Source: Cryptomeria japonica
Taxonomy: Eukaryota; Streptophyta; Pinopsida; Cupressales; Cupressaceae
DNA: 64,000 nt
Direction of reading: 5' to 3'
Assembly (NCBI RefSeq): GCF_030272615.1
Contig: NC_081412.1
Location: 673,145,823-673,209,822, forward strand
Position 1 is the stretch's first letter; every line of letters begins with the position of its first letter. A model generated the notes under the pieces. That model saw nothing but the letters and a program-made list of their open reading frames with translations. It had not been told where the DNA came from and made no database searches. Positions 1-10,029 of this stretch are shown piece after piece. The position numbers and the translations under genes are program-made.

Positions 1-539
1 GTTGAAGGTTGGAAGCTTTCAAAGGTTATCAAAAACTTTGAAACATTTAGTGGTTGAAGGTTGAAAGCCTTTAATGGTTATCAAAGACTTTGAAGCTTTG
101 AGAAGTGACTTCCCTTTGCTTAGGGATGTGACAAATTTTAGAGGAGGGGTTAGGTTAATTAGAAGTGATTAGAAGATTCTAGAAGGGATTAGAAAAGGGT
201 TTGGGATTTTGCAAGTGGATGGGGGGATAATAGGATTTAATTGATTTAAATGATTTAATTCAATTTGGTTGCAATTTGGGGAAATTAAATAAATTAGATT
301 TATTCAATTTAGGATAACTATTTAATTAAATTTGAATTTAATTAAAAGTGGCTAGGGGGATTTAATTGAATAAAATGATTTATTCATTAAATGATATAGT
401 GAATTTTATTTAAATAAATTGAGTAATTTACTTAATAAAATAGAGGAATGCGGGTAATTTAATTAAATTGGATTTAATCAAATAGGAAAATGAACATAAA
501 ATATTCATTTAGGAATATGGTCATTTTTATACGTCTACA
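1..539 (-). repeat. Tat-type LTR A, partial (3' LTR of the deleted copy)
   Basis: This stretch matches the terminal part of LTR-B (about 2609-3152) and LTR-C (about 20063-20604) nearly base for base. It ends in the same TCTACA terminus, followed at once by a purine-rich tract on the minus strand. Its left end lies outside the window. Read by eye it resembles LTR-C more than LTR-B. It is non-coding and A/T-rich, with many TTTAATT/AATTAAA words. Confidence 0.9.
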
Positions 540-553
540 TTTTGCCCCTCTTT
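540..553 (-). other. Polypurine tract of the deleted Tat copy
   Basis: On the minus strand this reads AAAGAGGGGCAAAA and abuts the LTR start TGTAGACG. Such a tract primes plus-strand DNA synthesis in LTR retrotransposons. The same tract sits next to LTR-B. Confidence 0.8.
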
Positions 554-881
554 GAAGTGACGTGTGTGCACATGTTATTTCAAAGAAAATGATGTGTTTT
601 TGTGATTTTTGATCAAATGCAATTTTTGTGTCGCTCTTGTGATTTGTAAGTCATGCCCCAGATTTGATATTTGATGGTGGTGCCCCCTCGGGAGATAAAT
701 CAATATTTTAGTTGAAAATTTTTGATTTAATTTGAGGAGTTGTGTATGATGTGTATGATTTCGTGCATGTGAAAAGTGTGCAAATTGATTCATCTCCCGA
801 TAAGTTACAAATGTTTTGGTATAGGGGAGACTGCGACTATATTACAGGTCCAGTTGGCTAACCCTAATCTCATTTTCCTCC

Positions 882-888
882 TATAAAA
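882..888 (+). promoter_or_regulatory. TATA box of the antisense PMD promoter, deleted copy
   Basis: TATAAAA sits about 80 bp upstream of an ATG (963) that begins the short exon 1. It is conserved at 3515-3521 in the full copy. It points opposite to gag-pol. Promoter activity is inferred from sequence only. Confidence 0.55.
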
Positions 889-962
889 GGGGAAAAGGGC
901 TCAAATTAGGTTCATTTGTGCTTTGTTGACTTTGGAGAAAGAGAATTTTCTCTGGAGAGAAA

Positions 963-1037
963 ATGCCGATTCCCTATCACAGACACCGATTCGAGCGCAT
1001 TCGGAGGTACCGGAGACCTGTAGCGCGTGGTCCACTA
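963..1037 (+). pseudogene. Orphan exon 1 of the antisense PMD gene
   Basis: Twenty-five codons open with ATG, encode a basic, Arg-rich peptide (YHRH and RRYRRP motifs) and end directly at a GTAAGT donor (1038-1043). The copy at 3596-3670 has the same length and frame with a few substitutions. The acceptor and second exon have been deleted here, so no PMD protein can be made from this copy. Any transcript would run into the TAGCGCAT cluster and the PBS/LTR. Confidence 0.5.
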
Positions 1038-1123
1038 GTAAGTCACCATTTTTGACCCTTTTTTGATTTTTGATTTTGTCATTTTTAGTCATTTTTTTAA
1101 TTTCAAAGGTCGGGTTTTTCGAT

Positions 1124-1580
1124 TTAGCGCATCTAGGGTCTACAGTAGCACATACGATGTTTAGAGTAGCGCATCGAGTTCAAATTTAGGGGTCGCATCC
1201 GAAAAGATAGGTTAGCGCATAAAATTACTAGGTTAGCACGTGCAGGTAGAATAGCGCATGGAAAGTGTCGGGTAGCGCGTTCACTCAGCAGGTTAGCGCA
1301 TAGGGGTGACCTAGTGCATAGGGGGCGCAGGGGTTCACATAGGAAAGGAGGTTTAGCATGTAGGGTTAACCTAGCGCATAGGGCCAAACGGGTAGCGTGT
1401 TGGGGGGATAGATTAGCGCGTAGAGGTATTCTAGTGCATAGGGTAGGTTAGGTGGCGCATGAGGGGAAAAGATTAGCCCGTAGAGCCAGTCTAGCACATA
1501 GGATAGATAGATTAGCGCGTAGGAAAAGCAGCCTAGCGCGTGGTAGGTTTTTAGTGCATTGAATAACTGTTTTAGCGCAT
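1124..1580 (+). repeat. Cluster of about 19 TTAGCGCAT-like words, deleted copy
   Basis: A word close to TTAGCGCAT or TAGCGCGTAG recurs roughly every 22-26 bp, with variants such as TAGTGCAT and TAGCACAT. The spacers differ, so this is a spaced motif cluster and not a simple tandem repeat. ORFs read through it on both strands give low-complexity peptides and are judged non-coding. Confidence 0.9.
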
Positions 1581-1645
1581 CTGAATAATTTTGCAGAATT
1601 GGCCGATTGGAAAATTTCTTTTGTTTGCCTTGTGGTCGTGGGTTT

Positions 1646-1665
1646 GAGCCCCACGGTGGGCGCCA
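1646..1665 (-). other. Primer binding site of the deleted Tat copy
   Basis: On the minus strand this reads TGGCGCCCACCGTGGGGCTC, four bases inside the end of LTR-B. TGGCGCC-type sites are common tRNA primer sites of plant Ty3/gypsy elements. I cannot name the tRNA without a search. Confidence 0.8.
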
Positions 1666-1669
1666 GAAA

Positions 1670-3152
1670 TGTATGGTGGAAAAGTGGGCTGATAAAACTT
1701 AAAATGTGAAAATATGATTAAATTACTAGTCCACACACACACACAAGACTTCTTGGTGTAAGCTATGGAGTAACATAATATTACTTAGTTTCCCAAGGAG
1801 GGTCCCATGGTTCTCTATCTCACAATGTCCCTCAAACCAACTTTTTTGCTCTCAGATTACTGAGCAAAATGGTTTAGGGATGGCAAATATGAGAACGAGA
1901 GATGCTTTGATAAATTTTAGTATGAAATGGATGCTAAGCTATGTATGATCTTAGAAATGCAATAAACTAGATGATAAGATGACAAGGTTAGTATGAATAC
2001 TATCCTAGCATACTATATTTAGTCTATGATTGAGCAAAAATGATAAAGAAATTACTCTAAACATGCATATTTAGTCTAATTCTGATCTAAAAGAGGCTAA
2101 ATGATGAGCATAAAGATGATATGAAAGCTTGAAAGAATTTGATCATAAGTGTAATGCTTCAAATTTGGAGGATTCTATATGAAAATGGAGGAATGGGAGC
2201 TCTATTTATAGTCAAAATAGGGCAATGGATGGTCAGGATTGAATGGTTTAATCAAGGGTTGAATTTGAAATTTGGGGATCCATGTTTGCAAATTGCACCA
2301 ATGAAATGGTGACAAATGTCAACATAAGACTGGGTTAAAAAAAAGGGGTTGGAGACATTGAATGCTTGAGAAGACCTCATGGTTATCTAGAGGCTAAGGG
2401 TCAAGTGTAAGTTAGGATTACCCACTGGATTAGGAGTTAATCCAAGGATAAACCTTTGTGCAAATGATTAAGAGATAATCATGGTCAAAGTAATAAAGGC
2501 CTAATGAGACCCTTGGGTTGGGTAGAGGTTGAGTCAAAACAAATGTTTTAACCATGTAAAAGGGTTTGGGTTAACCATTAATGGTTATTGGAGACTTTGT
2601 GGATTAAGTGGTTGAAGGTTGGAAGCTTTCAAAGGTTATCAAAGACTTTGAGACATTTAGTGGTTGAAGGTTGAAAGCCTTTAATGGTTATCAAAGACTT
2701 TGAGGTTTTGAGATGTGACTTCCCTTTGTTTAGGGATGTGACAAAGTTTAGAGGAAGGGTTAGGTTAATTAGAAGCGATTAGAAGATTCTAGAAGGGATT
2801 AGAAAGGGGTTTGGGATTCTGGAAGTGGATGGGGGGGATAATAGGATTTAATTGATTTAAATGATTTAATTCAATTTGGTTGCAATTTAGGGAAATTAAA
2901 TAAATTAGATTTATTCAATTTAGGATAGCTATTTAATTAAATTTGAATTTAATTAAAAGTGGGTAGGGGGAATTTAATTGAATAAAATGATTTATTCATT
3001 AAATGGTTATAGTGAATTTTATTTAAATAAATTGAGTAATTTACTTAATAAAATAGAAGAATGTGGATAATTTAATTAAATTGGATTTAATCAAATAGAG
3101 AAATGAACATAAAATATTCATTTAGGAATATGGTCATTTTTATACATCTACA
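1670..3152 (-). repeat. Tat LTR-B, shared middle LTR
   Basis: On the plus strand it runs from TGTATG to TCTACA; in element orientation it runs TGTAGA to CATACA, with canonical TG/CA ends. It is flanked on the left by a primer binding site and on the right by a polypurine tract. It therefore acts as 5' LTR for the left remnant and 3' LTR for the full internal region. It aligns end to end with LTR-C. Confidence 0.92.
2202..2210 (-). promoter_or_regulatory. TATA box of Tat LTR-B
   Basis: The minus strand reads TATAAATAG inside the LTR, conserved at the equivalent place in LTR-C (19659-19667). It is a good candidate for the element's own promoter. Confidence 0.5.
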
Positions 3153-3166
3153 TTTTGCCCCTCTTT
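3153..3166 (-). other. Polypurine tract of the full Tat element
   Basis: The minus strand reads AAAGAGGGGCAAAA directly before the LTR start TGTAGATG. It matches the tract at 540-553. Confidence 0.85.
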
Positions 3167-3514
3167 GAAGTGACGTGTGTGCACATGTTATTTTAAAGAA
3201 AATGATGTGTTTTGTGATTTTTGATCAAATGCAATTTTTGTGTCACTCTTATGATTTGCCAGTCGTGCCCCACATTTGATTTGATGTGATGCCCTAGATT
3301 CGATATTTGATGGTGATGCCCCTTCGGGAGATGAATCAATATTTTAGAAAATTTTGGATTTAATTTGATGAGGTTCGTATGATGTGTATGATTTCGTGCA
3401 TGTGAAAAGTGGGCAAATTGATTCATCTCCTGATAAGTTACAAATGTTTTGGTATAGGTGAGACCGTGACCATATTACAGGTCCATTTGGCTAACCCTAA
3501 TTTCATTTTCCTCT

Positions 3515-3521
3515 TATAAAA
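3515..3521 (+). promoter_or_regulatory. TATA box of the antisense PMD gene
   Basis: TATAAAA lies about 80 bp before the ATG at 3596, on the strand opposite to gag-pol and only about 350 bp inside the polypurine tract. It is preserved in the deleted copy at 882. Together with the donor and acceptor sites it suggests an independent transcription unit. Confidence 0.55.
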
Positions 3522-3756
3522 GGGGAAAAGGGCTCAAATTAGGTTCATTTGTGCTTTGTTGACTTTGAAGAAAGAGAATTTGCTCTGGAGAGAAAATGTC
3601 AATTCCCTATCACAGACACCAATTCAAACGCGTTCGGAGGTACCGGAGACCTGTAGCGCGTGGACCACCAGTAAGTCAATGTTTTTGACCCGTTTTTGAC
3701 TTTTCATTTTGTCGTTTTTAGTCATTTTTTGAATTTCAAAGGTTGGGTTTTTCGGT

Positions 3757-4215
3757 TTAGCGCGTCTAGGGTCTATAGTAGCGCATACGATGTTTAGAGT
3801 AGCGTATCGAGTTCAAATTTAGGTGTTGTGTCCGAAAGATAGGTTAGCACATAAAATGACTAGGTTAGTGTGTGCAGGTAGAATAGCGCATGGAAAGTGT
3901 CGGGTAGCACGTTCACTCAGCAAGTTAGCGCGTAGGGGTGACTTAGTGCATAGGGGGCGTAGGGGTTCGCATAGGAAAAGGGATGTAGCGCGTAGGGTTA
4001 ACCTAGCACATAGGGCCAAATGGGTAGCGCATCGGGGGGATAGATTAGCGTGTAGAGGTATTCTAGTGCATAAGGTAGGTTAGATGGTGCATGGGCAGAA
4101 AATATTAGCGCGTAGAGCCATTCTAGCGCACAAGATAGATAGAATAGCGTGTAGGAGAGATAGCCTAGCGCGTGGGTGTTTTTTAGCGCATGGAATAACT
4201 GTTTTAGTTCATCTG
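3757..4215 (+). repeat. TTAGCGCAT-like motif cluster near the 3' end of the full Tat element
   Basis: About 19 copies of TTAGCGCAT/TAGCGCGTAG variants recur every 22-26 bp, aligned copy for copy with 1124-1580. The motif is the reverse complement of the ATGCGCTAA words in the 5' leader (16335-16860 and 18655-19035). In the element's genomic RNA the two ends therefore carry complementary words. Confidence 0.9.
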
Positions 4216-4410
4216 AAAAATTTTGCAGAATTGGCCGATTTGAAAATTTGTTTTGTTTGCCTGTCGTGTTTTAATGAATTTATCCAATATGAGTGTTTGT
4301 ATAACTTGTTTTGATTTGTGAGTTTCCAAGTTATGTATAGATATCAATCTGTTGTATTGATCAGAATATGATGTATTTGCATGGTCTGTTTCAAGTTCAA
4401 TGTGTATGAA

Positions 4411-4585
4411 AGCCTGAGTTGTATTACAAGCCGATATGGGTTGAAAACTTGAGTTGTTTTACAAGCTGATATGGGTGGGAAACTTGAGTTGTTTTACAAG
4501 TTTATGTGATTTTGGTACTTGAGTTGTTTTACAAGTTTTGATATGGTTTTTGAAAACTTGAGTTGTTTTACAAGTTTGATATGAA
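4411..4585 (+). repeat. Five imperfect tandem units around ACTTGAGTTGTTTTACAAG
   Basis: Units of about 30-45 bp share the core CTTGAGTTGTTTTACAAG followed by a TGATATG-like tail. They lie inside the predicted intron, 120 bp or more before the acceptor. The core has inverted ends (CTTG...CAAG). They are missing from the deleted copy. Confidence 0.85.
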
Positions 4586-6547
4586 ATGATAGGTTTTTGA
4601 ACTTTGATAGAGATGAGAAAAATGTTTCATTTTGTTGATGTAAGTTTGATTTTGATATCTTTGTTTTGATGTGGAAACTGATATTGGATTTGTTTTGCTT
4701 GTTGACAGGAGCGATTGGGCATGGTACAGTTGAGGGAGAGATTTCCCAGACTGTGGACATTGATACCACGATTGTCACAGGCGGATTTGGATATTATTAA
4801 GAGATGTCGATTGACCTCTCTCTTGGATATGCTTCGGTTCACTATGAATTGGGGGCTGTTGACAGCATTGGCAGAGAGGTGGCATAGTGACACGAACACC
4901 TTCCATTTTGCTACAGGAGAGATGACAGTTACACCAGAGGACTGTTACCAAATTTTGCACATTCCTGTGGTAGGGGCACTACTACCCTATGAGCAGTCAG
5001 AGGAGGGTGGCACAAAGGCACTGCGTCGCATTTTCCAGGATGACACAGTTTGTGGGTATGAGATCCCTTGGTAGGAGTTTTTGGATCTAGACTATGCACC
5101 ACTGCCATCTGTACTGGCAGGATTCATTGGGGGATTCCTTTGTCCTGATCGTAGGTCAAAGAGATTTTCAGTGGGATGGGGGCTAGTTTTGGAGCAGATG
5201 GTGACACAGGGCAGGAGATTTTCATGGGGGTCAGCGATGCTGGCTCATCTATACAAGAGTCTGCATGAGGTAGTATACCTCAATTACAGCAATTTGTCAG
5301 CTGGCGTGACCCTATTATAGGTATGGTGTTGGGAGCATATTCCAACAGTGAGGCCATTAGCAGATAGGGATAGGCCCGTAGGTACAGCATATGCCTACAG
5401 ATACAGAGGTCTAGTTGTCCAACGTAAGCTGGGCAAATTAGAGCATTGGAGGAGGGTTTTTTACGATATTGATATGGTCACCTGGCGACCGTATACAGGC
5501 TGTGAGGTATGGGCAGAGGATGGGCTGGAGATGCCCTTTGTATTTATGACGAGGTACCTGATTGGGAGGACCCCGTTCGTTATAGAGAGATTCCTGGTGA
5601 CCCGAGTTTTGAGACAGTTCAGGCGCCAGCAGGGTATACCTCAGGGAGCATGCCTTTATGCATGGTGGCAGCAGGATATAGCAGATTGGGGGCCGACCAT
5701 TGATAGTGTGGTGGTGATAGAGGAGTTTACAGGGTTGGCTGGGCAGATATGGGACTATGCCCCAGAGATCCAGGATGCAGGCATGACAGATGAGTTTGCC
5801 CGTTTGTTTGTTGCACGAGCGGTGGCCAGGATCTTTGAGTCGGAGGAGATGAGGCCAACATTTGATTCAGAGGAGGAGGAGGGAGACGGGGGAGATGATG
5901 GAGATGATGGGGATGATGGAGGAGGAGGAGGTAGGGGAGCCAAAGGGAGGCGGGGAGATAGAGGGAGGAGAGGTGTGGATAGAGCTGTTAGACAGGGGAG
6001 GATAGACAGGGGGAGAGGAGGATTGGCTATCGGAGCCGGTGGAGAGGGGAGAGTGGGGGAGGTGTTAGCTGCCGTGGATGGTGTAGAGGAGGCCATGCGA
6101 CCAACTCAGAGGAGGAGGACAGATGTGCTCCTACCTCCAGCACCGAGGACAAGCTGAGTGGGTGGGGTTCCTCCAGCACAGGTACCACTACGGGTTCGAG
6201 TTCCGGGACATATGAAGGATGCCCAAATCCGGACCTTGCAGATTACCATTTAGCAGCTACAGGCATAGATTTTGACCTATCAGCAACAGATTTCTCAATT
6301 GACCACTGAGAGAGATACCAAGATAGAGCAACGGGGACGAGCGGAGGAGGTGGTGACTAGTATGCAGAGAGCAGCAGCGGGTGGTCCCATGAGAGACACC
6401 CTTAGAGAGTTGGCGCTGAGAGCACAGGAGGTGGAGTATTATAGGCGGCATTATGAGGTGGTAGTACCCAGGGATCGACGAGTGCAGATTTTTGCACAGT
6501 CGAGATCCAGCCGATCTCGAGCTACTGGATCATGGTTGGAGAGCTGA

Positions 6548-8043
6548 GGGGTGACGGGGCCACTGAGACAGGACCCTCCTGGAGATCCAGGGGCAGGTGT
6601 ATCTAGAGCAAGACCATCTCCATCAAGGGATAGTCATACTTGAGAGACATGATCTCTGTTGTATTTTTTTTAGCATTGTATTCATTGTACTGGACACAGT
6701 TTTGACACATTTTGTACATTTGGATCATTTTTGAGATATATATATATATATAGATGGCCCCATTTTTGATCATGTGATGTGTATATGGATGCATGTTATG
6801 TGAACTACTTCCTTTCTATATGATGATGCAATGTTTACATAGATGATATAATGTGTGATGCAGGATGTATGCTTGTATATGCTGTGAGATGTATCTTGAA
6901 AATGAGATGTATGATTTGATATGCCACTTAATGTAATACGATATGTAATGATGGTAAAATGATATGCAAACATGCTTAAATGATATGTAATGATGTTTAA
7001 ATGATATGTAACTACTGGTAAAATGATCTACAACTATTTGTAAAATGAGATGCAACTAATTGTTTTTGGAGCATCCCTCATTCTATATTTGTCATCCGAT
7101 AGAACCATATGTTTGCTTTCTTTATAGATATCATCACTGAGCATTGATTTTTTTTTAGGATATGTTGAAAATTTATACAAGCATAATGGTATAATTGAAC
7201 CATAATGACCTGAGTAAAATTTTCATGATATTTAATTTTGTAAGATAGCACAAGCGTCAAGGTATAATTGAACCAGGACGACCTGAGTGCGCATTGCATA
7301 AACAGACAAGATTAGATCATTTATATGCATGAAATGGAATCAGGCCTTCAGTGATATATAATGTATCACATCTCGAGGCAAATATTCACATAGTACAAGT
7401 GATCACTGCCCAGACAGAAGACTAAGAAAATATTGGAAGTTCCCCATGATCTCTAGCTTTGAAGCATCTTACGAGATAAGGAGAAGATTCCAATAATTAA
7501 AAAGTTTAAAATGCAAAATAGTCAAGACTTTTATGCGATAATGCAACATTTAGTACTTTAGAAAATCATCCATCCTTGATATTTTTGTGAATTGTTATTG
7601 TTTTGATTTGGCGATGCAGTGTAGTTTTGTTTGTTGGATGTCATGCTTCTGTGTTTTGCAATAGTTGGAATGTCTTGAATATTTTGCAAGTGTTTGAACA
7701 AGTTAATGCCCCTAGCTGAGTGTGCCTCCTTATGTGAATATGTACAGTGATTTCCAAGCCATGGTGGAATGCAGTAAGAGGATAGATACAAATGGATTAC
7801 CCAGGATAGTGACTACGCTAAGTATGTCCTGAATGAATATATGCTAAGTGTCGGGCAATGGCTGATAGGGTTTTGATGGATAAAATGACATGGAAATAGA
7901 TAGAGGAGCCGTTCTTTCACAAGGGCGCTTGTTTACCAGGTTTTCACCATTTGTTTTTATTGTACTTTGTTTTTGCTTTTTCTGGATGTTTTTTATTTTT
8001 TATTTTTTTGATTGTTTTTGTCTTTTTTCGTGCACTAGGCTAC
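6548..8043. other. Non-coding interval between the convergent PMD and gag-pol ends
   Basis: No coding sequence is recognised. It holds a short TA run (6738-6752), an ATGATATGTAATG-rich stretch (6820-7060), two copies of a segment around GGTATAATTGAACCA 73 bp apart (7188 and 7261), and T-rich DNA at 7940-8025. Both genes point into this region, so their 3' ends and polyadenylation signals should lie here. Confidence 0.6.
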
Positions 8044-9130
8044 TTAAGTATAATACTTCTTCAGATGAATGCTGTTAGTTGGGTCGTCGAGCACATCTCC
8101 TTCTGAAGTTGTAAGTTGATAGGCACCTGATCCATAGGCTGATATGATGACATAGGGACCCAACCAGTTAGGTTCAAATTTCCCCTTCTTTTCTCGATCT
8201 TGCTGATTTCTTGGGTTTTCTTTAAGAACTAGGTCACCAACCTTGAAGTTGCGAGGGATGACTTTATGATTATAGCTCCTGCACATGCACTACTGATATG
8301 CTTTGAGATGAGTATAAGCATGCTGACATCTTTCATCTAATAGTTCAAGTTCTTGCAGTCGGTTAACTCGATACTCTTCATCGGGGATTAAACCTTTCAA
8401 AGAGACTCTGAGAGATGGAATTTCTACTTCCAGGGGTAAAATAGCCTCTGATCCATATACAAATGAGTATGGTGTTGCTTCTGTAGGTGTGCGGATGCTG
8501 GTCCTATATGCCCAAAGTGCTGGATTGAGTTGTACGTGCCAATCTTTGCCTGCATCATTCACGGTTTTCTTTAGGATTTTCAAGATTGTCTTGTTAGATG
8601 CTTCTGCTTGTCCATTGCCCTGTGGGTAGTATGGTGTAGAAAACCGATGTTGGATTTTGAATTTTTCACATAGTTCCTATACATCTTGGTTTTTGAAAGG
8701 TCATCCATTATTTGTGATGATGGAACTTGGAATACCATATCTACAGATCAGATAATTGAGGATAAAAGAGGCAATTTGTTTCCCGGTTACTGTGGTCATG
8801 GGAATTGCTTCTATCCATTTGGTAAAGTATTCTGTTGCAGTTATGATGAACTTGTGTCCATTTGAAGATGAAGGATGAATTTTGCCAACCAGGTCTAGTC
8901 TCCACTGACAAAAGGGCTAGGATGTTGTAAATGGTTGTAGTTCCTGTGCGGGTGCATGTATCAAATTGCCATGGATCTGGCATTTAGGATATTTCTTGGT
9001 GAAATGATATGAGTCTTTCTCCATTGTAGGCTAGTAGTATCCCATCCTGAGAAGATTTTTAGCAAGAGTAGTGCCACTTGAATGTGTGCCACAAATACCT
9101 TCATGAAGCTCATGTAAAGAAGAATCAGAA
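8044..9130 (-). pseudogene. Tat integrase
   Basis: The N-terminal zinc region is recognisable (LHEGICGTHSSG, then KKYPKCQIHG; one expected Cys is Tyr). The core follows with WRLDLVGKI (first Asp), IITNNG where an Asp is expected in the second position, and YPQGNGQAEASN (Glu). The C-terminal part reads NFKVGDLVLKE and KFEPNWLGPYVI. Stops lie in the core (near 8920, 8700 and 8680) and at 8287-8292. The Asp-to-Asn change alone should abolish strand transfer. No chromodomain is seen, as expected for Tat. Confidence 0.85.
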
Positions 9131-9498
9131 TCATTACGATCAAGACAACGAAGAAGAGTACCATCTAGACCTTGACAATATAAGGTATCAGCGGTAAGGG
9201 TATAATGAGCAGCTTGTCAGATAAAGTTACGTTTTTGGTTACGGGATTGGTCAATGGGTAAGATATTATGTTTGAGGTAGTCATATATTGGTCCATATAA
9301 CGGAGAATCTGAACTAGTCAAGGCATAGATAACTTGGGATTCAGAGTGGTCATAGGTGGGGGAGAACAGTTGCTCTACCAGGAACTCATAACAACTTCGT
9401 TGTTCTAGAATTTATAGTAGTGAAGCGATAGTAGCCATTGCATCGACTGCTTTGTTGTTCAATCTTGGTATTCGTTCGAAGGTAATATGCACAAAATA

Positions 9499-9846
9499 CT
9501 ATTTGAAGTCATCCACCATCCGTTTGTAGGGTAGTAACTTATCATCCTTTGTCGTATAGTTGTTGTTGATTTGATTAACAACTAGTTGTGAGTCTCCATA
9601 GACTTTTAACTCTAAGATTTTCCATTCAACAGCCACTTTGATGCCTATAACTAATGCTTCATATTCTGCCACATTATTTGTGCAGGGAAATATAAGCCTA
9701 TATGATCTTGGCATAGTGTGTCCTTCAGGAGTGATGAATAGAATGCCGGCCCCTGAACCATGTTGTGTATAGGATCCATCAAAGTATAGGGTCCATTGTT
9801 TAGGAGAAAGACCAAGAATGTCCCTGTCTGGAAATTCAATCTCCAT
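9499..9846 (-). pseudogene. Second, archaeal-type RNase H (aRNH)
   Basis: The 115-residue open stretch reads WTLYFDGSYTQHGSGAGI, then NNVAEYEALVIG, then LKVYGDSQLVVNQI. These carry the Asp, Glu and Asp expected for an RNase H catalytic set. A second RNase H of this type between RNH and integrase is a hallmark of plant Tat elements. The stretch is free of stops, though upstream and downstream sections are not. Confidence 0.9.
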
Positions 9847-10029
9847 GGTTTGTTTTCCTGGTAGTGGTGCTTCAGCCAGCTGATCTACAATTGCTTGTCC
9901 TTTGATGGCTCATCTTTCTGTCTAGTGGATGTCGAATTCACTGAGAATCATGACCCATTTAGCCAATCGGCCTGTAAGAGTTGCCTTGCTGAGTAGATAC
10001 TTGAGAGGATCAATTTTAGCTACTAGCTT

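Larger units (their letters stand above)
540..1669 (-). mobile_element. Internally deleted Tat element remnant between LTR-A and LTR-B
   Basis: The segment to about 1630 aligns with the 3' internal end of the full element (3153-4262) and then switches directly to a primer binding site and LTR-B. All of gag-pol and the main exon of the antisense PMD gene are missing. It keeps the polypurine tract, the antisense promoter, the short first exon, the splice donor, the TAGCGCAT cluster and the primer binding site. It may be a deletion product or a non-autonomous derivative that could be copied in trans. The deletion joint is near 1630. Confidence 0.85.
3671..4708 (+). other. Predicted intron of the antisense PMD gene
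   Basis: It begins GTAAGT and ends TTGACAG, with a T-rich run before the acceptor. Both flanking exons join in phase 0. The intron contains the TAGCGCAT cluster and the 35-bp repeats at 4411-4585. Splicing has not been shown. Confidence 0.5.
3596..6547 (+). pseudogene. Antisense plant-mobile-domain (PMD) gene carried by the Tat element
   Basis: Two-exon model: exon 1 is 3596-3670 (25 basic codons ending at a GTAAGT donor) and exon 2 is 4709-6547, after a T-rich stretch and a TTGACAG acceptor; the junction keeps frame. Exon 2 opens with a clear PMD region (RERFPRLW, ALAERWHSDTNTFHF, GEMTVTPEDCYQIL, then FLCPDRRSKRFSVGW and LAHLYKSLHEV). An Asp/Glu/Gly-rich low-complexity part (about 5866-5930), an Arg/Gly-rich part and a Gln-rich, probably coiled-coil C-terminus (6239-6547) follow. 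The frame is uninterrupted by indels but has five stops: TAG 5072, TAG 5318, TGA 6155, TAG 6249, TAG 6264 (approximate first bases for the last two). PMD proteins related to MAIN/MAIL1 act in silencing and gene expression in plants; what the transposon versions do is not settled. Domain call is firm; the exon model is inferred. Confidence 0.8.

Noticed and set aside
575-793. Minus-strand His/Asn-rich ORF, also at 3193-3426
   Set aside because: It lies in the 3' untranslated part of the Tat element, overlaps the antisense promoter region, and the two copies differ by indels that shift the frame.
1124-1580. CRISPR-like look of a short repeat with unique spacers
   Set aside because: Words are only 8-11 bp, degenerate, and lie within a plant retrotransposon copy; no cas genes; eukaryotic context.
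3823-4314. Plus-strand ORFs with repeated LAHR/LARRG-type peptides, and their minus-strand counterparts at 1133-1387, 1448-1654 and 3819-4019
   Set aside because: They only translate the TAGCGCAT motif cluster. Open reading arises from the motif, both strands are open, and the peptides are low complexity.
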